60,981 bases of DNA, taken from NCBI GenBank assembly GCA_017429285.1, contig JAFRPF010000040.1, positions 1 to 60,981 on the forward strand. The letters are read 5' to 3'. The notes below the pieces were generated by a model. The model did no database searches. It was not told where the DNA came from and saw nothing but the letters and a program-made list of their open reading frames with translations. The position numbers and the translations under genes were made by a program. Source of the DNA: Bacilli bacterium. Lineage in GTDB: Bacteria; Bacillota_I; Bacilli_A; RFN20; CAG-826. Below, piece by piece: positions 7,925-18,100 of the stretch (position 1 is the stretch's first letter; the number at the start of each line of letters is the position of its first letter).

Positions 7925-9013
7925 ATGAAAATCCTATTAATTTGCGAGGCTAGCTGGACAGTGGTTAGCTTTCGAAAAGAACTTGTCGAATATCTAAATT
8001 CTAAAGGGCATCAAACTTATGTCATTACGGGTGATGAAGATCGCTTAGAAGAGATATCTTCTTTTACCACTGCTAAACTAATTAGATTTACAAATAGAAG
8101 CATGAATCCTATTAAACTTATGAAGCTTAAAAAAGCGATCAGAAGTTATATAAAAGAAGTAAAACCCGATGTTGTCATGTCATTTTTTATTAAACCAAAC
8201 ACTGTTGGCGTGAAGGCTGCTTATCAAGCAGGCATAAGAAATATCTATCCAATGGTAGAAGGTTTAGGTGATCCTTTTCAACCAAAGAATTTTAAAGGAA
8301 AGTTAATAAGATACGTGTGTACGCACATGTATAGGGGCGCGTTTAAGAAAGCTAAAAAAGTTTTCTTTTTAAATCATGATGATCATAAATATTTTTTGGA
8401 ACACAAAATTTGTTCTTCGAAACAAGGAATTGTGATTCCTGGTATCGGAATTGATTGTTCCAAATTTGAAACATCCTCTCTTCCAAAAGAAGATTCAGTG
8501 CTCATGATGTCTCGATTAATTGAAAATAAGGGTGTTTACGATTTTTGCAAAATTGCCAGAAGAGTAAGAGAGAATAATCCAAACATCACCTTTAATCTAT
8601 TAGGAAAAGAAGCCTCTATTACTAAAGAAGATTTAAAAGAATATATCGAAAGTAAAGACATCAATTATTTAGGAAGCACAAATGATGTTAAACCTTATAT
8701 CAAAAATTCCTCACTACTTTTACTCCCATCAACATATCGGGAAGGATTACCGAGATCGATATTAGAAGCAATGGCGATGTCAAAAGCCACTGTGGCATAT
8801 AAAAATGTCGGTGTTAATGAATGTGTTTTTGATAAAGAAACCGGCATATTAACTAACCCGCATGATATCGAAGGAACCGCAGAAGCAATTATTAACCTAT
8901 TTAAGAATAAAGAAACACTGGAACTATACGGTAAAAACGCCCGTCAAAAAGTTGAAGAAATATTTGACAGCCAAAAGGTGAATAAAAAAATATTGGAGCT
9001 TATCTCTAAATAG
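7925..9013 (+). CDS. Family-4-type glycosyltransferase
   Basis: The 362-residue GT-B enzyme shows the N-terminal Rossmann start MKILLICEASWTVVSFRKEL, the EADP-like segment KPDVVMSFFIKPNTVGVKAA, and in the C-terminal domain SYREGLPRSILEAMA-type sequence (STYREGLPRSILEAMAMSK), which is the EX7E donor-binding motif of GT4. Its likely role is a second-sugar transferase in repeat-unit assembly. It is the only gene of the locus on the plus strand, divergent from the initiating transferase, and has its own promoter (7887-7915) and terminator (8990-9035). There is no Shine-Dalgarno. Confidence 0.88.
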   Translation: MKILLICEASWTVVSFRKELVEYLNSKGHQTYVITGDEDRLEEISSFTTAKLIRFTNRSMNPIKLMKLKKAIRSYIKEVKPDVVMSFFIKPNTVGVKAAYQAGIRNIYPMVEGLGDPFQPKNFKGKLIRYVCTHMYRGAFKKAKKVFFLNHDDHKYFLEHKICSSKQGIVIPGIGIDCSKFETSSLPKEDSVLMMSRLIENKGVYDFCKIARRVRENNPNITFNLLGKEASITKEDLKEYIESKDINYLGSTNDVKPYIKNSSLLLLPSTYREGLPRSILEAMAMSKATVAYKNVGVNECVFDKETGILTNPHDIEGTAEAIINLFKNKETLELYGKNARQKVEEIFDSQKVNKKILELISK

Positions 9014-9035
9014 AGGTCTCCAATATTTTTATTTT
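8990..9035. terminator. Bidirectional terminator between convergent genes
   Basis: ATATTGGAG (8990-8998) pairs with CTCCAATAT (9018-9026), followed by TTTTATTTT. On the minus strand the same stem is followed by TTTTTTTATT. The stop codon of the 7925 gene is in the loop. Confidence 0.85.
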
Positions 9036-9044
9036 AATAACAAA

Positions 9045-10496
9045 TTATTTTTCTTTCTTTTCGAACTTATCTTTTTTAGCGATATAAATAAGTGTGAAAA
9101 CAAGTGTGGAGATAAGGAATAAACCAACAGCACCAACCGCTAAACCGATTGCACTACTTACATGTCCTTCCATTTTTGCAACACCAGATGTGAAATAGTT
9201 CACTTGATTACGGTATTGATTATTTACAAAACCATAAACGTCACTAGTTGTTTTTCTATCAGCTTGCAACTTACTTGATACTTCAGTAAGTGCGATTTTG
9301 AAATCGTCACATTGTTTTTTCCAACTTGCCTCTCCGGCAGTCATTGATTGAATGACGCCTTCATTAGTGGCTTCGTATTTTATTTGATCGATATTTTCTA
9401 ATGTAACTTCGCTTGGAACTGTATATCCTAAATTGATTATTTCCTTTATATATTTTGCATCGATCTCTTTAATCTTTAGGATTTCTTCATTGGTTTCAAT
9501 AATTTCTTTTTCAATAACTGAAGTATTTCCTTCTAAATTGTTGATTTTTACAGTAATTAATTTTTCTAATGCAACTTCTAACGATTTTAAATCAATAAGA
9601 TTGTTTCTTAAATTTTCTTTATAAGCTTCAGCTTGTGAAGTGAGACTTTCAACTGTAACAGTATGATAATCCACTAAGTGGTTATGATATAAATCACCTT
9701 CGTATTTAAGGATTAAGTTGCTGGCCCCGTATTCATATGAAGAAATAAATGAACTATAAAGTTTATTTAATGTATCGCCATTAGAATTACCTTGGGAAGA
9801 ATAATCAAAATCTTTAATCAGTGTTTCAAAGCATTTATCAATAGCGTCGTATTCAGATTTTAAATTACTAACAAATAAACCATAGGAGCTATTATCATTT
9901 CCGCTTAAATAATCCATGATTTCATAATTGTCATTAGCGGTTTTAGCCACTTCTAATTGATATTTTAATAAGGCATCGATAAAGGATTTGGCTTGTTTTT
10001 CGTTAGCAAAATAGCTCTTACTAGCGCTTAAAGTATAACGAGCGGGATATTCAAAAACGACACGACCAGTAGTCTGATCAGTATATGAGGCTCTAGAAAT
10101 GCTAATACCACCATTTTCCGCCATCTTATCGGTATTAATTTTGCCAAATTCTTGAAGATTCTTTTCTTTAACAGCGTTTAGTCTTTCTTTAGAAACAACA
10201 TCTGTATAAGAGAAAATGCTACTATCGGATAGATAAAGAGTTTGTGTAGCCATCTCTTCTTGTTTGATGGTCGTGCCTTCCGCGATTTTTGGCTTCGCAT
10301 TGATATTAAATTCAAAAGATGAGACCATTCTTTCTCTTCCTGGATTCACACCTTTGGAGAATATTAAATATCCTGCCACACCACCAACAACAGTTGCGCC
10401 AAGAATGAACCATTTAAATTTATTGATGGCTTTACCGATGTTTCTAAAATTGAACTGGTTTTCAGCTACTGGTAAGTTTTTGTTTGTTTCTTCCAT
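9045..10496 (-). CDS. Wzz-like polysaccharide chain-length / co-polymerase protein
   Basis: The 483-residue protein has the topology of a polysaccharide co-polymerase: a cytoplasmic N-terminus, a first membrane helix near residues 30-46, a large extracellular helical region rich in coiled-coil type heptads (about 270-430), a second helix near 452-474 and a short lysine-rich tail. Wzz/Wzc-N proteins set polymer length with Wzy. No kinase domain is fused and no BY-kinase gene is nearby. Its start has a Shine-Dalgarno (GAGGT), and it lies 40 nt downstream of the 605-residue Wzy/ligase-like gene, so the two are probably co-transcribed. Primary sequence similarity to Wzz is weak; the assignment rests on topology and context. 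Confidence 0.7.
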   Translation of the reverse strand: MEETNKNLPVAENQFNFRNIGKAINKFKWFILGATVVGGVAGYLIFSKGVNPGRERMVSSFEFNINAKPKIAEGTTIKQEEMATQTLYLSDSSIFSYTDVVSKERLNAVKEKNLQEFGKINTDKMAENGGISISRASYTDQTTGRVVFEYPARYTLSASKSYFANEKQAKSFIDALLKYQLEVAKTANDNYEIMDYLSGNDNSSYGLFVSNLKSEYDAIDKCFETLIKDFDYSSQGNSNGDTLNKLYSSFISSYEYGASNLILKYEGDLYHNHLVDYHTVTVESLTSQAEAYKENLRNNLIDLKSLEVALEKLITVKINNLEGNTSVIEKEIIETNEEILKIKEIDAKYIKEIINLGYTVPSEVTLENIDQIKYEATNEGVIQSMTAGEASWKKQCDDFKIALTEVSSKLQADRKTTSDVYGFVNNQYRNQVNYFTSGVAKMEGHVSSAIGLAVGAVGLFLISTLVFTLIYIAKKDKFEKKEK

Positions 10497-10536
10497 AATC
10501 TATACCTCAATATTTAAAATAACAAATTTTAACCAA

Positions 10537-12354
10537 TTATACATCTATATTGTTTTTATTGCTAATCTTATAAGATAAGCCGAGCAAACGATTATCTAAT
10601 TCTTCATGACATTCAATAGTTCTTCTCGCTAAAGGGAATTTAACAAATATCATATTGACCGTTAATAAGATGAATAAAGCCAAAATAGTAGAAATAACAA
10701 TCATCGTAATGCTGGTGTAAACAAAAGATAATAAGATAGATAATCCGATTAATAATAAAAGGATAATATTGAAAATAATAACATCTTTTAAATAATCCTT
10801 ATTTATTTTGATGAAAATACATGAAACACAAATTGAAGATACATAAAGAAGTGATAACAAAACAATAAATATTGTTCTTAATATATTTGTGTTCCACATC
10901 ATCATAGAAGAAGATAATCCAACAATTAATAAAGTGGAGACATATACGTAAATAGCAAATAGTCTATTTACTTTAGAAGATTGTCTAACTGTTTGAAGCA
11001 TTTCTTCTCTCTCATATTTCATCGCTAGAATAGGAACAAATAATAAAGCGTTCATCGCTAAATATTCTAAGGTTGTGGTAAAGGTTGGAACCATAACTTC
11101 AAAGATCATATAAATAAGTAATAAAGTCATTAAAAGTAAAGTGAATAGAGATAATTCTCTATCTTTTTTAAAATTCTTAATGCATTGATAGATAAGATAG
11201 GCTTGTCCGATTAGCGCGAGTAATAAATAAAGGATTCCACCTTCACCAAGCATTTCTAAATACCCATTATGAGCATTAGTGGTAAAGCCTTCTCCACCAC
11301 CTGGATCAGAGTGGTTATAGACACTAATAAGAGCGTTAAAAGTGCCATATCCCTTACCAGTAAACCAACCGCTACCATTTAAAATTATTCTCGCATTACT
11401 CCAGATATATTCTCTGACTTCGATTGTTCGATCACCGACATTTATCAAATTACTATAAATCCAGTTTCTTAAAGGAGTTATAGCGAATAAGCAAATTATA
11501 ATTAATAAAATGGATCCACCAATAATGCTAATTAAGGTAATGTTTCTTTTTTTATTTTCTTGGAAAGTTATAACTAAGCGATAAATAACATAAAGGAAAA
11601 TCAAAACAAAAGATAAAATGATGATGCTTTTGCATATTGTTAATAATATTAAAAAGTACGATAAAGCAACAAAAATATAGACCCATTTTCTTCTAGTGTA
11701 ATGGTCAATTAATAGTAACGAAACGATATTTAAAAATAAGACAAAAGCGAATGAATTTTTGTTTGGAAAGACACTTTTAGGAGAAGATAAAAACATTCCT
11801 TGTGGATCGCCTTTAAAAGCAAACTTAAAGAAATCAATATAATGATTGAATTCAAATACAAAACTATAAAGAATCAGTACTACGCACACAAACGTCACAA
11901 TGTAAAACATTGTTAATAATTTGCCCTTGTTATTAAGTTTTTGAGGAAATAAATAAATAACAAAATATGTATTAGACAAAATAACAAAGAATCTAAATAT
12001 TGATTGGAAACGATAAAAGTTATCGATTTCAAAATGGCACATCCAATATTCACCATGTAAACCTAAAACCATCATATCCTGTGGTGATTTCATAATGATG
12101 GACATAATCATATCTAAAATAAAGATTAATCCTAATGAGGCAATTACTACGTAATTATGTTTAATGTTATCTCTATCCAAAAATAGATATAGCCCACCAA
12201 ATAATAAATAAAGAACACTAACTAAAATAAATTCAACATGTGAATATCCGTTCTGCTCGTTAAATAAATTGTTAGACAAAACATATATTCCAATTAAAAC
12301 CGTGAATAACAATATAAAGATATTTAAAATAGGAAAACTTTTTCTTAGTTTCAT
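10537..12354 (-). CDS. O-antigen ligase / Wzy-like polymerase family membrane protein
   Basis: A 605-residue polytopic protein with about 14 helices. The large loop near residues 300-360 ends in TNAHNGYLEMLGEGGILYLLL, the conserved His-containing segment of the O-antigen ligase (PF04932, Wzy_C) family, preceded by REYIWSNARIILNGSGWFTGKGYG. In Gram-positives such proteins act as polymerases or as ligases attaching polymer to a lipid or cell wall. An extra block of helices (about 470-585) follows the family domain. A strong extended -10 promoter lies 8 nt before the ATG and there is no Shine-Dalgarno, suggesting a leaderless mRNA. Confidence 0.85.
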   Translation of the reverse strand: MKLRKSFPILNIFILLFTVLIGIYVLSNNLFNEQNGYSHVEFILVSVLYLLFGGLYLFLDRDNIKHNYVVIASLGLIFILDMIMSIIMKSPQDMMVLGLHGEYWMCHFEIDNFYRFQSIFRFFVILSNTYFVIYLFPQKLNNKGKLLTMFYIVTFVCVVLILYSFVFEFNHYIDFFKFAFKGDPQGMFLSSPKSVFPNKNSFAFVLFLNIVSLLLIDHYTRRKWVYIFVALSYFLILLTICKSIIILSFVLIFLYVIYRLVITFQENKKRNITLISIIGGSILLIIICLFAITPLRNWIYSNLINVGDRTIEVREYIWSNARIILNGSGWFTGKGYGTFNALISVYNHSDPGGGEGFTTNAHNGYLEMLGEGGILYLLLALIGQAYLIYQCIKNFKKDRELSLFTLLLMTLLLIYMIFEVMVPTFTTTLEYLAMNALLFVPILAMKYEREEMLQTVRQSSKVNRLFAIYVYVSTLLIVGLSSSMMMWNTNILRTIFIVLLSLLYVSSICVSCIFIKINKDYLKDVIIFNIILLLLIGLSILLSFVYTSITMIVISTILALFILLTVNMIFVKFPLARRTIECHEELDNRLLGLSYKISNKNNIDV

Positions 12355-12362
12355 GTTAGTAA

Positions 12363-12390
12363 ATTATAGCAATAAATTTTTAAATTCAAA
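12363..12390 (-). promoter_or_regulatory. Extended -10 promoter of the Wzy/ligase-like gene
   Basis: TTTGAA (12390-12385), 16 nt, TATAAT (12368-12363), with TGC before the -10. Only 8 nt separate the -10 from the ATG. Confidence 0.7.
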
Positions 12391-12396
12391 GTTTTA

Positions 12397-12423
12397 TTAA
12401 AATAAAAGAGGGCCGAAGCCCTC
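12397..12423 (-). terminator. Terminator of the desulfoferrodoxin gene
   Basis: A perfect 6-bp GC stem GAGGGC / GCCCTC with a UUCG tetraloop (12408-12423), followed on the minus strand by TTTTATTTT. Confidence 0.93.
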
Positions 12424-12427
12424 AATA

Positions 12428-12799
12428 TTAAGCCTTAAATAAACTGTGTAAATTGCAATAGGCGTAAGCCGCAACAACTTCTTCGCCTTCTAATAAAGCG
12501 AATTCAGCTTTAGGGGCATCCCCTGGTTTTAATTGTTTTCTTTGATTGCCTTTATTTGTTTCTAAAGCAATCCATTCAATATAATGAACATCCACCATTG
12601 GGTGAGCAACACTACCCACTTCAACAGTCACGTGTCTACCATCTACTTTAACAACTGGTACGTGTTTTTCCGCTGCGCCATCGCTTGTGTTAGGAACGAT
12701 TTCTTTCATTGCCTCTCCACAACATTTTGTGGGACAAGATGAGCAATCATTAACCATGGCGATAATTTTGCCACAAACATCACATTTTAAAAATTTCAT
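12428..12799 (-). CDS. dfx: Desulfoferrodoxin (superoxide reductase)
   Basis: Superoxide reductase reduces superoxide to peroxide without making oxygen and is typical of anaerobes. The 123-residue protein has both iron sites. The N-terminal desulforedoxin-like centre I uses Cys6, Cys9, Cys26 and Cys27. Centre II (four His, one Cys) is His46 (EKHVP), His66 (VAHPM), His72 (VHYIEW), Cys115 and His118 (CNLH). Two extra cysteines (19 and 22) form a second CxxC inside the centre I loop. The start at 12799 has Shine-Dalgarno AGGAAGG; an in-frame upstream extension of 15 codons is not family-like. It is probably a single-gene transcript, since a perfect terminator follows. Confidence 0.95.
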   Translation of the reverse strand: MKFLKCDVCGKIIAMVNDCSSCPTKCCGEAMKEIVPNTSDGAAEKHVPVVKVDGRHVTVEVGSVAHPMVDVHYIEWIALETNKGNQRKQLKPGDAPKAEFALLEGEEVVAAYAYCNLHSLFKA

Positions 12800-12864
12800 A
12801 TAATCTACCTTCCTTAAGCTTTCTTCTTGTCTATACATAACCATATTTATATAAATAAATCAAG

Positions 12865-13365
12865 TTAATAAATAGTTTTGATAATTTGATAGGCATCTAT
12901 TAATTTATCCATTTGTATGGATGCATTCGCAGGACTAGAGCTAGGCAATGATATAGCCTCTATATTGCATTGCCTAAATAAATAACGATCATATAATTCT
13001 TTGGCTTTCTTACCTGTGGTCATAATCACTTTTATATTTGGATAATCTTCCAATAATTGTTTTATATTAATCGCTTTTACATTCTTAATAGAAGAATCAC
13101 TACTACCACATATATCGCATTCATAAATCACATCATATAAACCTATTCGATGTTTTATTAGAAATTCTTTTCTTTCTATAGTAGTCTTTGGTTCATTTTC
13201 GTTAAAAACCTCCGCTAGAAGTTTAAAGAATCTATTTTGTGGATGAGCGTAATAAAAACCATATTCTCGAGATTTAACACTCGGTAAAGAACCTAATATC
13301 AATATTTTGGAATCTTTATTAATAAAAGGTGGGATGGATTCATGAGTGACGTGTTTTATTTTCAT
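12865..13365 (-). CDS. Uracil/hypoxanthine-DNA glycosylase, family-6-like
   Basis: The 166-residue protein belongs to the UDG superfamily (COG3663). Motif 1 is ILILGSLPSV (residues 21-30) with FYYAHPQNRFF (37-47), and motif 2 is LPSSSPAN near 139-146. This arrangement fits family 6 hypoxanthine-DNA glycosylases, which remove deaminated adenine (and sometimes uracil), better than classical UNG. A -10-like TAAAAT lies 6 nt before the ATG and no Shine-Dalgarno is seen. It stands alone, back to back with the secreted nuclease gene. Confidence 0.85.
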   Translation of the reverse strand: MKIKHVTHESIPPFINKDSKILILGSLPSVKSREYGFYYAHPQNRFFKLLAEVFNENEPKTTIERKEFLIKHRIGLYDVIYECDICGSSDSSIKNVKAINIKQLLEDYPNIKVIMTTGKKAKELYDRYLFRQCNIEAISLPSSSPANASIQMDKLIDAYQIIKTIY

Positions 13366-13384
13366 AACATTATTTTAGACTGAA

Positions 13385-13414
13385 TTTATATTAATAAATA
13401 TGATTTAATATAAT
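13385..13414 (+). promoter_or_regulatory. Promoter of the first nuclease gene
   Basis: A perfect -10 TATAAT (13409-13414) with a weak -35 (TTTATA, 18 nt upstream). The leader contains AAGGAG 8 nt before the ATG. Confidence 0.5.
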
Positions 13415-13437
13415 AGTAGAGAAAAAGGAGATTCATC

Positions 13438-15069
13438 ATGAAAAAAACCTTTAAAAATATTATTAAATCATCGGCGTTAATTATGTCAGTAGCGGCATGT
13501 GCTTCTATAGCCGCAACATTATCAAATAAATCGTTTTTAAAAGCAGAAGCTTATCCAACTTCTTCTTTACCAACTACTATTGATTTAAACGACACTCCCG
13601 AAGAAACCATTAGGAGTTATTATTCTTCATTAGAAAGCTTAAATGATGATGAAAGAAAAGGAACCAATCTTTTGAAGAATCTCAAAACGATCTTAATGAA
13701 AGATCAAAAGTATTATTCTTATGACACCGATAGTAATGGTAGAAAAATATGGCAAATTTATGAAATTGCTGATCGAGATTGGGAAAAATCACCAGCCTCC
13801 GAATTAGCTGGTTATGATGAAACCACTAATACTATTAATGGATATAAATACGGTACATCTGCAAGCGACAAGCAAACTAATCCTTTTATTCATGCTTTAT
13901 ACGTAAATCGTGAAGTAGATAATAAAGTTCGCGCTTGGGCAGTTGATGGAGGTAGTAAAACCAGCCATGGTGATAATGCTGAATGGTGCATAGACCGTGA
14001 ACATATCTGGCCAAAATCACAAGGTTTTGAAGCTGAAGGCACGGGTGGCGCTAGAGGTGACTTAATGCATTTATGGCCAGGTGATAGCGATGTAAATAGT
14101 TCTGTTCACAATAACCAATTATATGGTTTTGTTAATATCACCTCTTCTACTAAAAAAGGTAAATGGAGTTACGCCACAAATAACTATGTTGGTACTTCCT
14201 TAACTATTGGAAGTGGCGAAAATGTTTTTGAACCGCAAGATAGTGATAAAGGAGATATTGCTAGAGCGATATTTTACATGGTAGCGAGATATAATAATCT
14301 TGCTGGAAATGATACTAATATTAGCGCTGATAATCCTAACCTAGAATTAGCACAAACTAATGCTGTATTATCCGCTTATACTTCCACTGCTACTAATCCT
14401 GGAAAAATGGGTATATTGACAGACTTATTAGAATGGCATCACCTAGATCCAGTAGATGAATTTGAAATACATAGAAATAACCTATTATTCACAAACTATA
14501 CAAATAACAGAAATCCATTTATCGACTTCCCTGATTGGGTTGATTATATCTGGGGAACTGCTGTTTATGAAGATCGTGTTTATAAATCATATGACAACAC
14601 TCCTACCGGTTTAGCAACCCCTAGTACTGATAAGATTGGTGTCGGTGAAGTTTGTACAAAATTAGAAATCACTTCTCCTGCCACTAAAACACAATATAAG
14701 GTTGGTGACAAATTAGATAAAACCGGATTAGTTGTTACCGCAACATTTGAAGATGAAACAACTAGAAATGTGACAAAATCATGTAATTACAAATATGATT
14801 TCTCTGAAGCTGGTGAAAAGACAGTAACTATATCATTTAGAGGAAAATCAGTTTCTTATAATGTCACTGTTGCTAAAAAAGGAATCGATTGGAAGATGAT
14901 TGCGATAATCGCTGCTGTTGTCGTTGTGGTTATATTAGTTATTGTTGGAATTTCAATTGGTGTCCTTAAAGTTAACAAAAAAGGTAAAATTAAAGTCAAT
15001 AAATCTGGAGTTAAAAAATTAGCTAAAGGTTCATCAAAAGCTAAGTCTTCATCAAAGAAAAAGAAATAA
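13438..15069 (+). CDS. Membrane-anchored secreted endonuclease I family protein
   Basis: A 543-residue extracellular nuclease. An N-terminal signal sequence (residues 1-36) precedes an endonuclease I / NucM-like domain (about 55-375) with DREHIWPKS (186-194, His189 of the beta-beta-alpha-metal fold), GDLMHLWPGD, HNNQLYGFVN and FEPQDSDKGDIARAIFYMVARY. A Big_3-type bacterial Ig-like domain (about 405-475) follows, then one membrane helix (about 484-506) and a strongly basic Lys/Ser tail that would stay in the cytoplasm. It should degrade DNA or RNA outside the cell. Next downstream is a paralogous nuclease. Shine-Dalgarno AAGGAG supports the start. Confidence 0.9.
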   Translation: MKKTFKNIIKSSALIMSVAACASIAATLSNKSFLKAEAYPTSSLPTTIDLNDTPEETIRSYYSSLESLNDDERKGTNLLKNLKTILMKDQKYYSYDTDSNGRKIWQIYEIADRDWEKSPASELAGYDETTNTINGYKYGTSASDKQTNPFIHALYVNREVDNKVRAWAVDGGSKTSHGDNAEWCIDREHIWPKSQGFEAEGTGGARGDLMHLWPGDSDVNSSVHNNQLYGFVNITSSTKKGKWSYATNNYVGTSLTIGSGENVFEPQDSDKGDIARAIFYMVARYNNLAGNDTNISADNPNLELAQTNAVLSAYTSTATNPGKMGILTDLLEWHHLDPVDEFEIHRNNLLFTNYTNNRNPFIDFPDWVDYIWGTAVYEDRVYKSYDNTPTGLATPSTDKIGVGEVCTKLEITSPATKTQYKVGDKLDKTGLVVTATFEDETTRNVTKSCNYKYDFSEAGEKTVTISFRGKSVSYNVTVAKKGIDWKMIAIIAAVVVVVILVIVGISIGVLKVNKKGKIKVNKSGVKKLAKGSSKAKSSSKKKK

Positions 15070-15108
15070 AGCTTATATTTTTAGCGTAGAAACTTATATA
15101 AATTAAAT

Positions 15109-15161
15109 ACACTTCAAGTCATAAATATGTTTTAATATTTATATCTCTTGAGGTGTTTTTT
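15109..15161 (+). terminator. Terminator hairpin that also contains the next ribosome binding site
   Basis: ACACTTCAAG (15109-15118) pairs with CTTGAGGTGT (15147-15156), enclosing a nested stem AAATAT / ATATTT, and is followed by a T tract up to the ATG at 15162. The 3' arm contains the Shine-Dalgarno GAGGTG of the second nuclease gene. It may act as terminator, attenuator and translational switch. Confidence 0.7.
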
Positions 15162-18100
15162 ATGAAAAGAAAAACAATATTAAATGGAATTGCTACTCTG
15201 TCTTCAGCTACATTTATGGTAGTTGCGGGAGTTACTGCTTTTAACGGCAAAAAAGATGAAATAGCAAAAACTGAAGCTACTATTCCCTCCACTGATGTTC
15301 CAACAGAAAATATTCTTTTAGATGATTGCACAGACGAAGAGATAATTGCATATTATGATGGCTTAAATGGTTTAACACCTTCTCAATTGTCTGGAGAAAA
15401 TCTTTTAATTCAATTAAAAAGTATTATTAGAAATAATGTTAGTTATTACTCATATGGTTCAGGCGTTAAAAGCGCTTACGTTGTAACTGAAAGAGACTGG
15501 AAAAACAGCGGACCAGAAACATTTTCTGATTACGATCCAGTCACGAATACTATTAAAACAATCAATTATACTGAAGAACAAAATAAAAACCCTTACTATC
15601 ATTTGCTATACCATGATTACACTTTAGTAGATAAAACGAGAAGAAGCGGAGATGGCGATGTTTCTTCATCATCCGTTTCTTATGACCAGGAACATATTTG
15701 GAGTCAATCCCATGGTTTTGATAATAGCATTAAAGCAAATTTAACTGGTGCTGGAAGTGATATGCATCATTTACAAGCCGGAGCGCAATATGGTAATAGA
15801 TATCTCCATAGCAATTATTCCTATGGTTTTGTGAAAAATTTGGATTGGAAAGATTCTGATGTGCCTCAAGTCGAGAAGAAAAATAAAAGAGGCTCACCTC
15901 TATTTCCAAGATCTGGAGATCAGGAGAATAAGGTGTTTGAACCTCAAGACTCAGACAAAGGTGATATTGCAAGATCTTTGTTATACATGGTTGCGGCTTA
16001 CAACAATTTAGATGGAAGCACACCAACTCCAGAAGACCCCGCATTAAAATTAGTTAATTATATTATTTCCGAAAATAATACAGGCTATTCAAGCGACGAA
16101 ATCACTAACGGATATTATGGCGCATTAGAAGATATTTTAGCCTGGCACTACATGGATCCTGTCGATGAATATGAAATTCATAGAAACAACTTGATTTATA
16201 GAAATTATCAACATAATAGAAATCCATTTATCGATTACCCAGAATGGGTAGATTATATCTGGGGTAGAGCGGTTTATAATCCTACAACTAAACAAATCAC
16301 CCATGAAAGTCCATCTGGATATGTTGATTTAGATTACGACGCAATTAATGATTATCGCGAAAATATGAAAACCATCACTAAGATGGAAATCACCAAACAA
16401 CCAAGCAAAACAGTTTATTATGATGACGAAACATTCGATGCAACAGGTATGGAAGTAACTGTTACTTATGATGATTTAACCACTAAAGATGTAACTGATT
16501 TAGTTTCTATTGAAGTAGATTTGACTACAGTTGGAACACAAACCGTCACCGTTAAATATAAAAAAGAAGTAGCTACCACTACTGTCACTGTTTTAGAAAG
16601 AACTGACCCCGTTTCAAGTGTTGAGCTAGACAAAGATTCTCTTACTTTTAGAGTCGGTGACGTAGCATTCTTAAATCCAACAGTCCTTCCTAGAAGCGCT
16701 GCTAACAAAAACATTGTTTGGTCAAGTAGTGATAACAGCGTTGTCACTGTTGAAAATGGTAAATTGACTGGTACTGGTGAAGGAACTGCTGTTATTACAG
16801 CAACTTCAGAAAGTGATTCTACAATTTACGATACTTGTAATATCACTATCAGTGGCATTCGTTACGATTTATCCGAAACCACTTATGAACTAGTTCAATC
16901 AAACGATCAAATCGATCTAGAACGTAAATTTATCATTGCTTCTTCCGCTAATGAGTTGGTTATGAACAATCAAGATTCAACCAATAGAAGAACATATGAG
17001 GCATTCAAAAATGAAGAAGATAAAACTTTAGATGTTTCTGATGAATTTGCCGCTTTTACATTAGAATCCGGAACTGTTGAAGGCACATATGCGTTTAAAG
17101 ATAATGAATCGAACCAATATCTATATGCAAATGGAAATGGAAACAATTATCTAAAAAGCCAAAGTGAAATTGATGAATACGCATCTTTCACAATTGATAT
17201 TTCAACAGATGCAGATACAGGAATAACCACTACTAACATTTACGGTAATGGTGACAATCCAAATAAATATATGGGTTTTAATACACCTAACATTATTTCT
17301 TGTTATAGTAGTCAAAAAACTGGAGCTAACGGCATTAATCTTTACCAGCAAGTTGAAAGAACTGGGGGAGATGAAATACATGTCACCGGTATTAGATTAA
17401 ACAAAACATCTTTGATTTTAAATAAAGGAGAAACCGAAACATTATCCGCGAGAGTGCTACCAGGTGACGCAAATAATAGGAATTTTGAATGGACATCTTC
17501 TGCCCCAGATGTCGCAACAATTGATGACACCGGACTAATTACTGCTGTTTCCGTAGGAAATACTGTTATTACAGCAACCACTGAAGAAGGTGAGTTTGTT
17601 GACGCATGTGAACTCAGAGTAAACAGCGAATCAACAGGTACAGCTTATTACGAAAAAATATCGTCACTCAATGAATTTGAAGACGGGAATTATGTAATCG
17701 CAGCATATGTCAACGAGAACTATTACGCCTTACCTAATGCATTTCCAACAACTTATGGGAAAATATCGTCCCCAAATGCTATTAACGTTACCGATAATAA
17801 AATATCGACCTCTAATGCAACTAACTATGTTGTTACAATTGAAACTAACGGATCGACAATAACAATAAGCAATGGAACTAGTTTACTTGGAGCAAATGCA
17901 TCATATAATCTAAAAGCTGATGGTGATAATACAGATTGGACTCTTGACGTTATAAACAATAAAGGAACTTTCTCAATTACATGTTCGACAGGATATTTAT
18001 TAAAGTACCAAGCCAATAATCAGGAATATGGAGCTTATAAAGCATCTACAGCAGCATATTACAATCTTGAGCTATTCAAATACACCGAAGGTGAAGGTGA

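Noticed and set aside
15153-15161. GTG start for the second nuclease
   Set aside because: It lies inside the hairpin and on top of the Shine-Dalgarno; the ATG at 15162 is correctly spaced from GAGGTG.
15730-16044. Minus-strand frame of 104 codons inside the large nuclease gene
   Set aside because: No ribosome binding site or recognisable sequence; it is a shadow of the real coding strand.
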